Below the pieces are notes generated by a model. It was given only the letters and a program-made list of their open reading frames with translations, had not been told where the DNA came from and did not search any database. A DNA stretch of 11,245 nucleotides from Caldisericales bacterium (GTDB taxonomy: Bacteria > Caldisericota > Caldisericia > Caldisericales > Caldisericaceae), in the NCBI GenBank assembly GCA_015485995.1, contig WFSP01000073.1, forward strand, positions 1 to 11,245, given 5' to 3'. Of the stretch, positions 1 through 6,347 are shown one piece after another. The position numbers were made by a program, and so were the translations under genes. Position 1 is the stretch's first letter. Each line of letters opens with the position of its first letter.

Positions 1-299
1 GTTTGTAGCTAACCTATAAGGAATTGAAACACGTAAAATAACGTGCCTTCTGCTAAAAATATGGTGGTTTGTAGCTAACCTATAAGGAATTGAAACTAAG
101 ACCGTACCCTTCTTTTTGCATTTGTTCTACTATGTTTGTAGCTAACCTATAAGGAATTGAAACACAAGAATTCCTTTTACTTTAACCATAGTAGGGCTTT
201 CGTTTGTAGCTAACCTATAAGGAATTGAAACAGAACATCAGAAACTAATTTAGCCCCGTCTATATCTGTGTTTGTAGCTAACCTATAAGGAATTGAAAC
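1..299 (+). CRISPR. CRISPR array end: 5 identical 30-bp repeats, 4 spacers
   Basis: Five identical 30-bp repeats lie at 1-30, 67-96, 134-163, 202-231 and 270-299. Each begins GTTTGTAGC and ends AAGGAATTGAAAC. The four spacers are 36, 37, 38 and 38 bp and are unrelated to each other. The array starts at the window edge, so more units probably lie to the left. Repeats of this length ending in ATTGAAAC are known from type I-B and type III systems, where transcription runs toward the GAAAC end and the last eight bases form the crRNA 5' tag. By that rule the array is read on the plus strand and 299 is the leader-distal end. However, the last repeat is not degenerate, as the oldest repeat often is, so the orientation is inferred and not proven. 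No cas gene is in the window. Confidence 0.98.
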
Positions 300-451
300 G
301 AAAATTTGACCTTCATAAATAAAGGATTTGTTAAATTATAATTATTCAGGTAATGTTATTATAATGGGATAAAGGTAAAAAACCTTTTATTAATCTTATT
401 TTTCAATATGCCATTTACTTACATTTTAAGCAATTATGAGGTAATTTATAC

Positions 452-476
452 TTGCAAAATACGTTTTGCAATTTTT
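452..476 (+). terminator. Candidate intrinsic terminator after the CRISPR array
   Basis: TTGCAAAA (452-459) and TTTTGCAA (464-471) form a perfect 8-bp stem around a TACG loop, followed by TTTTT at 472-476. The position fits termination of the CRISPR transcript. The stem has only two G-C pairs, so it is weak, and a palindromic protein-binding site is the alternative. Confidence 0.45.
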
Positions 477-531
477 GGGGCACTTTATGCAATAATTTTA
501 TAATAAACAGATTATAACAAGCTTTTATGCT

Positions 532-563
532 TATTTTTTGGTTTTATTTATTTCCAAAAAATA
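532..563. repeat. 10-bp AT-rich inverted repeat
   Basis: TATTTTTTGG (532-541) is the exact reverse complement of CCAAAAAATA (554-563), with a 12-base T/A loop. No T-run follows on the plus strand, so it is not a standard terminator in that direction. A role as a binding site or bidirectional hairpin is possible but not shown. Confidence 0.5.
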
Positions 564-662
564 GGTGTCCCGTTTCACGTACAATTCCCCGGCGGAAGTT
601 CGGCCCTAAACTGCTTATTCATGTAAACTTTTTGTACATTCCTTTTGTTTCGTCTTTCCGTG

Positions 663-690
663 TTGCAAACTTTCCTGTAAGAATTAAAAT
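663..690 (+). promoter_or_regulatory. Putative promoter of the PPC-domain gene
   Basis: TTGCAA (663-668) and TAAAAT (685-690) are separated by 16 bases and lie just before the ribosome binding site of the gene at 710. The same pair of hexamers occurs with a 17-base spacer before the permease gene (7189-7217), which supports this as a housekeeping-type promoter form here. The inferred 5' leader is very short. Confidence 0.4.
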
Positions 691-709
691 GTAAAAAATG
701 GGGGTGAAG

Positions 710-1159
710 ATGAAACGATATGAATTTGCTAAAGGAAAAACGGGTAAAATCTTATTTATCAGAGTTATGGCCGGAGGGGATTTACTGCAATCTATCAAGG
801 AAGTTTTTGAGCAGTCAGGCATTGTAACAGCTCGCATTGCTTCTGCAATAGGAAGCTTGAGAAAAGTGCACTACACATTTGTAAACAAAAACGGCAAATA
901 TAACCAACCAGTTATTAAAGAAGGAATGTTTGAGCTTGTTACAGCAAGCGGGTTTATATCACGAGCAAAAGGCACAACGGAAATGCATATACATTCTGCA
1001 ATGGCAGATAGCGACGGGAATATCTTCGGAGGGCATCTATTGGAAGAAGGTAACATAGTATACGCAACCTCAGAGATCTGTATCGAGGAATTATCCGGAA
1101 TTCGTATTTCGAAAAGACCTGATACTGAAACAGGATTTACAATTTTCAAGATTGTTTAG
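710..1159 (+). CDS. PPC (DUF296) domain protein
   Basis: A 149-aa protein made almost entirely of one PPC/DUF296 domain. The family mark is the HIH pair (His93, His95) followed by a Gly-rich turn and GGHL (His109). In the family these three histidines cluster and can bind a metal. Members include stand-alone bacterial and archaeal proteins, usually trimers, and the plant AT-hook proteins that carry the same domain. The bacterial role is poorly known, and the frequent label 'DNA-binding protein' rests on the plant relatives. No AT-hook, signal peptide or membrane segment is visible. I place the start at ATG 710 because GGGGTGA lies directly before it; an in-frame ATG at 698 would overlap that site and has no ribosome binding site of its own. 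It appears to be a single-gene unit, with 213 non-coding bases before nrdD. Confidence 0.85.
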   Translation: MKRYEFAKGKTGKILFIRVMAGGDLLQSIKEVFEQSGIVTARIASAIGSLRKVHYTFVNKNGKYNQPVIKEGMFELVTASGFISRAKGTTEMHIHSAMADSDGNIFGGHLLEEGNIVYATSEICIEELSGIRISKRPDTETGFTIFKIV

Positions 1160-1372
1160 TTTCCGTGGTTAAGTTTATAAAATTTCAGGTAGCTGCAACG
1201 CACTTAAGATAAAATTAAATAGGTACCGGCAAGGCAAAATCTTAAATACTTCTATTAAAGATCTGCAAATATCGTAAATTTATATTTTACCATTCGTTAA
1301 ACCTTGCCACATTTGGAGTTTGGATTTTTAGCAGAAGCTTGCTACAATTTTCTAAAGAGGAGGGTGAGCATA

Positions 1373-4300
1373 ATGATTCGGAAAGTGATAAAAAGAGACG
1401 GCAGAATAGTTGAGTTTGACAAAAATAAAATCACCACAGCCATTTTTAAAGCAGGAAAAGAAACAGGAGAGTTTGGAGCTGATACGGCAGAATTTCTCAC
1501 TGGAATTATAACAACGGAACTTGAGTTTGAACACGACAGCGTTCCTTTCAGCATAGAAGTAATACAAAACAAAATAGAACGAGTACTTATGCGCAAGGGA
1601 TTTTACGCCACCTCAAAAGCATTTATCCTTTATAGAGAACACAGGAGAGAACTCAGAGAAATAAAAAATCATATTACTCCCGACCTCGTCGAGGACTATC
1701 TAAACCAGGGCACATGGGAAGTCCACGAGAATGCAAATATAAACTACTCCATACAAGGATTAAAAGCATTTATCGCGGGAAAAGCAGAGGAACACTACTG
1801 GCTTGACAGAGTATATCCCAAAAAAATCGCTGACTTACACAAAAACGGTTGGGTGCATATTCATAACCTTTCAATGCTATCCGCCTATTGCTGCGGATGG
1901 GACCTTGAGGATTTAATAAGAAGGGGGTTCGGAGGGCCACCCGGCAAGCCATATTCAAAACCTGCAAAGCATCTTTCCTCTATTTTAGGGCAGATGATGA
2001 ACTTCCTATTCACACTGCAGAATGAAGTAGCCGGAGCAGTTGCTTTCAGCTCGTTTGATACCTACCTTGCCCCGTTTGTTTACTTCGATAAACTGAATTA
2101 CAAAGAAGTAAAACAACAGATACAGGAATTCGTTTACAATATGAACCAAACAATGAGAACAGGAGGGCAAAGCCCGTTTTCCAACATTACCCTTGATATA
2201 CACCCGCATCCGCTGCTTAAAGACCGCCCCGTAATTGTAGGGGGAAAAGAGCACCCCGACGTTCTATACAGGGATATGCAAAAAGAAATGGATATGGTGA
2301 ACAGGGCTTTCTGGGAAACAATGATTGAAGGCGACGGAAACAGCCGGCCTTTTACATTCCCCATCCCCACAATTAACATAGATAAGGATTTTGAGTGGAA
2401 TAATCCTGACCTTGAGCCAATGTGGGAAGCAACAAGAAAATACGGAACACCTTATTTTGCAAACTTTGTAAACTCAGATCTAAGCCCGGAAGATGCCCGC
2501 AGTATGTGCTTGGAAGAAAACGAAGAGGTTATTATTAAAAACCGTGATGGAGTTATAGAAAAACGCAGAATTAGTGGTATAGTAAATGATTACGAGACAG
2601 GTACATTTGATGAAGATGGTTGGGCAAATGCAAAAAATGGTTTACAAGCCCTATCGCTGGATTTTGTTTCTGGGAATGTCGAGTGGGCTAATATAATTAA
2701 CTTTTTGCGAATTAAGAGCAAAGAATTAGTGGAAATAACAACTGATGATGGGAAAATAATCAGGACTTCTTTGAAACATATTGTACCTGTTTTTGGGGTA
2801 AATGGACTTGAAAATAAGTTTGCCGAAGATGTTGAAGAGGGCGATTACCTACTATCCCTAAAAAGTGCAAAACACAGCTTAAGAAATACATATCAACATA
2901 TAGATGATCTTGTCCTTGATGAGGATCTGGCAAAAATTTTAGGTTATTTTGTAGCGAATGGCAATTATTTGTTTGAGAGCAGAAAGGGATATACATATTT
3001 TGGACAGCCCAGAGGTATCCAGTTTATGTTTAACAGTATTACTAAAGAAAATTTGAATGAACTAAGGTATCTTGTAAAAAAGGTATTTAATGTTGAACCT
3101 AAAGAAAAGAAGGATCCGAGGTATAATTCTTATTATCTCTATATTTATAGCACTTCAATAAGCAGGAAACTGTATAATGCTGGGTTCAAGAAATATGGTA
3201 AGTTACCAACTGTATTGTTTAACTCTCCACCTTCTGTGATAGAAGCCTTTTTAGAATATCATTTTAAAGGAGACGGATATAAAAAAAAGCAGGAAATCCA
3301 CATAAATGACCCTGAATTAGCAAAAGATTTGGTAATATTATATAATTTTATTGGAGTTCCGGTAACATATAGGGAGAGTAGTAATAATCAAGTGATCTAT
3401 ATTCAACACAAAAAGTCAGAGACTATGATTGATGGTAGAATGAATAACCCGTTGCTTTTTGAGAGAGTTCCAGGATTTCTTGCAGAGTCTACATATAAAG
3501 TACCTGGTTTAGTTAAAAGCAGGATGGTGGGTGTCAGAACATTAGAAAAGCACGATGCAGAAACAGAAGAATCACGTTTCATAAAGAACAGCGATTTTTA
3601 CTTAGTAAGAGTAAAAAATCTAAAAGTTGTGAAATTAGACAAGCCTAAGTATTTCTACGACTTTGAGCTCGACAAAAATCACCTATTTGTTCACTCAATG
3701 GGCACTATTACTCATAATTGCTGCAGGCTTCGTCTAAACGTAAAAGAACTGCGTAAAAAAGGCGGAGGCTTGTTTGGCGCTGACCCTCTAACTGGTTGTT
3801 ATGATGAGAAAACAGAAATTTTAACAACGGACGGCTGGAAATTTTTTAGAGATTTAACTTTAGATGATGAGGTTTTCACTTTAACCAAAGACAACAAAAT
3901 AGAAGTTCATAAACCAATAAGGCTTTTTGCTTATGATTGGAATGGAAACTTGTATAGATTTAAAGCAAAGTCATTAGATCTGTTGGTTACGCCTAATCAT
4001 AAAATGGTTGTTGACAAAGTAAGAACAGGAAAAAGAGAACTTGTCCCTGCAGAAGAATTTAATGTAAATAATCACAGAATTCCAAAACAGGGTATATGGA
4101 GCGGTAAAAAGGTAAAATATTTTATATTGCCAGCCATAGAAAATAATTGGTTATCCGGAAATCATCAAAGCCATCATCATTATGAGAAAGAAGAGTTAAA
4201 AATCCCAATGGATGATTGGTTAAAATTCTTCGGAATCTGGATTGCCAAGGGAAGCTTTGATAATGATAATATTGCTCAATCCCATGGATATAGAGTTTTC

Positions 4301-5710
4301 ATAACTCAGGTCAATAAGACGACAAAAAAAGAAATCAAGAATGCTTTAGACAATCTCCCATTCCATTACCGAGAAATCGATGAAGGCTTTGTCATTACTA
4401 ACAAACAATTATGGAATTATTTAAAACAATTTGGCCACTGCTATGATAAGTTTATCCCTAAAGAACTTAAAAGGCTATCAAAAGAACAGTTAGAAATATT
4501 ATTTGAATGGTTGATAAAAGGAGACGGCCATATTCGGCCGTTAAGAGGGATAGCTAAAAAGAGACAGATTACTTATTATACGGTTTCTAAAAAATTAGCT
4601 GATGATATTCAGGAGATTGTAATGAAACTTGGTTGGGCAGCAACAATTATTCGGAGAAAGGAAAGAAAAAGTTCTATTAAGGGAAGAGAAATTGATTCAA
4701 AAAAGCAATACATCGTTGGAATTCAACAATCTACTCACTATCGTCTTCGTAAAAATAATATAAGTCTTGAAAATTATCAAGGGAAAGTATATTCTTGCGA
4801 AGTTCCTAATCATACATTATTTGTGAGGAGAAATGGAAAAGTTACTTGGTCAGGAAATTCTATCGGAGTCATAACAATCAATATGCCACGCATTGGTTAT
4901 ATTTCAAAAACAAAGGAAGAATTTTTCGATAAAGTTGCCGAAATAATGGACGCGGCTAAAAACGGGCTCACGGTAAAGAGGAAAACAGTGGAGCAATTTA
5001 CTGAAGGAGGATTATACCCATACTCAAAAGTTTATTTGAACCCTATCAAAGAAAGTGGCGGAAGCTACTGGGGAAACCATTTCTCTACAATCGGCATTGT
5101 GGGGATGAATGAAGCGCTTATGAACTTTATGGGAGAAAATATCGGAACGGAAAAAGGGATTCAATTCACTACGGAACTAATGGAATTTATGCGGAAAAGG
5201 ATGCAAGATTACCAGGAAGAAACTGGCACTTTATTTAATTTGGAGGCAACACCCAGTGAATCCACCGCATATTCGCTTGCGTTAATGGATAAAAAGAAAT
5301 ATCCTGATATTATTGTTGCGAACGAAGAAGAAGTGGAAAAATACGAGGTAGCCCCATTCTACACGAACTCCGCACAGCTTCCCGTAGATTATACCGACGA
5401 CCCGTTTGAGGTAGCGGAAAAACAAAATAACATCCAATCCTTATGGACCGGAGGGACAGTTGTTCACTTCTTTCTGGGCGAATCCCTGCATTCGGGAAAC
5501 GAAGCAAAGTTATTCGTTAAAAGGGTTATTGGAAATTACAAGCTTCCTTATATTACTATCACCCCCACTTTTTCTGTATGCCCAAAACATGGATACATCC
5601 CCGGAGAACATAAATATTGCCCATACTGCGATGCGGAGCTTGTAGAGAGATACGAGCGTGGGGAAAAAGAAGAAAAACCCGGCGGAATAAAATTGGACAT
5701 AGACGTATAA
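1373..5710 (+). CDS. nrdD: Anaerobic ribonucleoside-triphosphate reductase large part, with two inteins
   Basis: Class III ribonucleotide reductase, which reduces ribonucleotides to deoxyribonucleotides in the cytoplasm without oxygen. The precursor is 1445 aa. An ATP-cone regulatory domain fills about residues 1-95, starting IRKVIKRDG. The catalytic barrel follows, with conserved SAYCCGW (Cys173, Cys174). The finger-loop pair CCRLRL (Cys783, Cys784) lies after intein 1, and SIGVITINMPRIGY lies after intein 2. A zinc ribbon at 1403-1419 reads CPKH...CPYC, with His in place of the usual second Cys. Inteins occupy residues 379-782 and 809-1162; without them the protein is 687 aa. The C-terminus stops 26 residues after the ribbon and lacks the glycyl-radical motif (RVxGY...W), which is encoded separately at 6348-6739. 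ATG 1373 is chosen because AGGAGGGTGA (1358-1367) precedes it; an upstream in-frame TTG at 1304 has no such site and gives a poor N-terminus. The stop overlaps the thyX start (TAATG). The activase gene nrdG is not in view. Confidence 0.96.
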   Translation: MIRKVIKRDGRIVEFDKNKITTAIFKAGKETGEFGADTAEFLTGIITTELEFEHDSVPFSIEVIQNKIERVLMRKGFYATSKAFILYREHRRELREIKNHITPDLVEDYLNQGTWEVHENANINYSIQGLKAFIAGKAEEHYWLDRVYPKKIADLHKNGWVHIHNLSMLSAYCCGWDLEDLIRRGFGGPPGKPYSKPAKHLSSILGQMMNFLFTLQNEVAGAVAFSSFDTYLAPFVYFDKLNYKEVKQQIQEFVYNMNQTMRTGGQSPFSNITLDIHPHPLLKDRPVIVGGKEHPDVLYRDMQKEMDMVNRAFWETMIEGDGNSRPFTFPIPTINIDKDFEWNNPDLEPMWEATRKYGTPYFANFVNSDLSPEDARSMCLEENEEVIIKNRDGVIEKRRISGIVNDYETGTFDEDGWANAKNGLQALSLDFVSGNVEWANIINFLRIKSKELVEITTDDGKIIRTSLKHIVPVFGVNGLENKFAEDVEEGDYLLSLKSAKHSLRNTYQHIDDLVLDEDLAKILGYFVANGNYLFESRKGYTYFGQPRGIQFMFNSITKENLNELRYLVKKVFNVEPKEKKDPRYNSYYLYIYSTSISRKLYNAGFKKYGKLPTVLFNSPPSVIEAFLEYHFKGDGYKKKQEIHINDPELAKDLVILYNFIGVPVTYRESSNNQVIYIQHKKSETMIDGRMNNPLLFERVPGFLAESTYKVPGLVKSRMVGVRTLEKHDAETEESRFIKNSDFYLVRVKNLKVVKLDKPKYFYDFELDKNHLFVHSMGTITHNCCRLRLNVKELRKKGGGLFGADPLTGCYDEKTEILTTDGWKFFRDLTLDDEVFTLTKDNKIEVHKPIRLFAYDWNGNLYRFKAKSLDLLVTPNHKMVVDKVRTGKRELVPAEEFNVNNHRIPKQGIWSGKKVKYFILPAIENNWLSGNHQSHHHYEKEELKIPMDDWLKFFGIWIAKGSFDNDNIAQSHGYRVFITQVNKTTKKEIKNALDNLPFHYREIDEGFVITNKQLWNYLKQFGHCYDKFIPKELKRLSKEQLEILFEWLIKGDGHIRPLRGIAKKRQITYYTVSKKLADDIQEIVMKLGWAATIIRRKERKSSIKGREIDSKKQYIVGIQQSTHYRLRKNNISLENYQGKVYSCEVPNHTLFVRRNGKVTWSGNSIGVITINMPRIGYISKTKEEFFDKVAEIMDAAKNGLTVKRKTVEQFTEGGLYPYSKVYLNPIKESGGSYWGNHFSTIGIVGMNEALMNFMGENIGTEKGIQFTTELMEFMRKRMQDYQEETGTLFNLEATPSESTAYSLALMDKKKYPDIIVANEEEVEKYEVAPFYTNSAQLPVDYTDDPFEVAEKQNNIQSLWTGGTVVHFFLGESLHSGNEAKLFVKRVIGNYKLPYITITPTFSVCPKHGYIPGEHKYCPYCDAELVERYERGEKEEKPGGIKLDIDV
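2507..3718 (+). mobile_element. Intein 1 in NrdD (404 aa), LAGLIDADG type
   Basis: In-frame intein, precursor residues 379-782. It starts with Cys379 (CLEENEE) and ends THN, followed by Cys783 as the +1 nucleophile. Removal joins ARSM to CCRLRL, the normal NrdD finger loop. Splicing blocks are visible: block B TSLKH with His469, and the block F / C-terminal part YDFELDKNHLF...ITHN. A LAGLIDADG homing endonuclease is inserted in the middle. Block C reads LGYFVANG (residues 523-530) and block E reads LEYHFKGDG with Asp634. The acidic residue expected in block C is Asn529, so DNA cleavage is probably lost or reduced while the splicing residues look intact. The intein is visibly more AT-rich than the flanking host codons, consistent with acquisition. 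Boundaries are firm because both flanks rejoin a conserved motif. Confidence 0.95.
3797..4858 (+). mobile_element. Intein 2 in NrdD (354 aa), LAGLIDADG type
   Basis: Second in-frame intein, precursor residues 809-1162, only 26 host residues after intein 1. It starts Cys809 (CYDEKTEILTTDGW) and ends WSGN, followed by Ser1163 as the +1 nucleophile. Removal joins GADPLTG to SIGVITINMPRIGY, a conserved NrdD stretch. Block B is TPNH with His876, and block F is VPNHTLFVRRNG. The penultimate residue is Gly1161 where most inteins have His; such variants exist and can still splice. The central endonuclease has block C FFGIWIAKG with Lys959 in the acidic position, and block E FEWLIKGDG with Asp1051. 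The endonuclease is therefore probably impaired. Intein 2 differs from intein 1 in its N- and C-terminal blocks and in its +1 residue, so it looks like a separate acquisition and not a duplicate. Confidence 0.94.
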
Positions 5711-6336
5711 TGGAAAGAGAAAAGACGGCTTCAGTAAAACTTATTACATACACGCCTGAACCTGAAAAAGTTGTTGCAACGGCAATGAGGCAAAGCAGGT
5801 TCAAAGGTGGCGTTGCAACACTTGATATGGAAGAGGATAAAATAAAACACCTCATTGAGCTTGCATTAAAGCTCGGCCATCTGTCTGTTTTCGAGCATAT
5901 TTCTTTTACTTTTGCAATTGAGGGAATTTCACGCGCCTGCTCGCACCAATTCGTAAGGCACAGACTGTTTTCATTTACCCAGCAAAGCCAGAGGTACGTA
6001 AAAGAATCCGATTTTCCGTATATTGTGCCACAAACAATTAAACAGGATAAAGGAGCATATCTAAAATTTATTAACGCAATTAACATAATAAGTGAAACTT
6101 ACAAGGAACTTGCAAAAACTGTGCCATTTGAAGATGCTCGTTTCATACTGCCTAATGCCACGGAAACTAAAATGGTTGCAACTGCCAATGCGCGCGAACT
6201 GATGCATTTCTTTAAGTTGAGGTTGGACCAGGCTGCCCAATGGGAAATTCGTAACGTAGCAGAACTTATGTTTAAAGAAGTTTCAGAAATAGCGCCTATT
6301 ATTTTTTCAAAAGATAATTTAAATGGATTTCAATGA
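5710..6336 (+). CDS. thyX: Flavin-dependent thymidylate synthase
   Basis: A 208-aa ThyX. It methylates dUMP to dTMP using methylene-tetrahydrofolate, NAD(P)H and bound FAD, and acts as a homotetramer in the cytoplasm. The signature RHRxxSxxxxSxR is complete at 83-95 (RHRLFSFTQQSQR). The conserved stretch HFFKLRLDQAAQWEIR near 165-181 supplies the dUMP-binding and active-site arginine region. Length is normal for the family. The start ATG shares its A with the nrdD stop codon (TAATG), and there is no good ribosome binding site, so translation is probably coupled to nrdD. It sits between the two coding parts of the class III reductase, so the operon makes dNTPs and then dTMP. No thyA is in the window. 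Longer in-frame starts upstream would run into the zinc-ribbon codons of nrdD and are unlikely. Confidence 0.97.
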   Translation: MEREKTASVKLITYTPEPEKVVATAMRQSRFKGGVATLDMEEDKIKHLIELALKLGHLSVFEHISFTFAIEGISRACSHQFVRHRLFSFTQQSQRYVKESDFPYIVPQTIKQDKGAYLKFINAINIISETYKELAKTVPFEDARFILPNATETKMVATANARELMHFFKLRLDQAAQWEIRNVAELMFKEVSEIAPIIFSKDNLNGFQ

Positions 6337-6347
6337 GGAGGTGAAAG

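Larger units (their letters stand above)
300..709. other. AT-rich non-coding stretch after the CRISPR array
   Basis: I see no credible gene in these 410 bases. They are very AT-rich apart from a short GC-rich patch around 565-615. They hold a weak hairpin (AAAGGT at 371-376 with ACCTTT at 382-387), a better terminator-like hairpin at 452-476, an AT-rich inverted repeat at 532-563, a TATAAT at 499-504 without a good -35, and a promoter-like pair at 663-690. The stretch probably contains the trailer of the array and the control region of the next gene. If the array runs the other way, it would instead be the leader. Confidence 0.6.

Noticed and set aside
31..269. Spacers as antisense to coding sequence: each has an open, protein-like frame on the minus strand
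   Set aside because: In pieces of 36-38 bases open frames are common on either strand, and several plus-strand frames are open too. No spacer matches anything else in the window that I can see.
619..837. 72-aa minus-strand open frame crossing the promoter and start of the PPC gene
   Set aside because: It lies opposite the PPC gene's 5' end, has no ribosome binding site and its translation resembles no protein I know. It is a shadow frame.
1160..1372. NrdR boxes or a cobalamin riboswitch before nrdD
   Set aside because: I found no pair of NrdR-type palindromes and no recognisable riboswitch core in these 213 bases. Several TATA-like stretches exist, but none has a -35 at a suitable distance.
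2507..4858. The two inteins as copies of one another
   Set aside because: Their lengths, N-terminal blocks, C-terminal ends (THN versus SGN) and +1 residues (Cys versus Ser) differ, which fits separate acquisitions.
5559..6086. 175-aa minus-strand open frame opposite thyX and the nrdD end
   Set aside because: ThyX and NrdD on the plus strand have complete family motifs across this stretch; the minus frame is a long shadow with no start signal.
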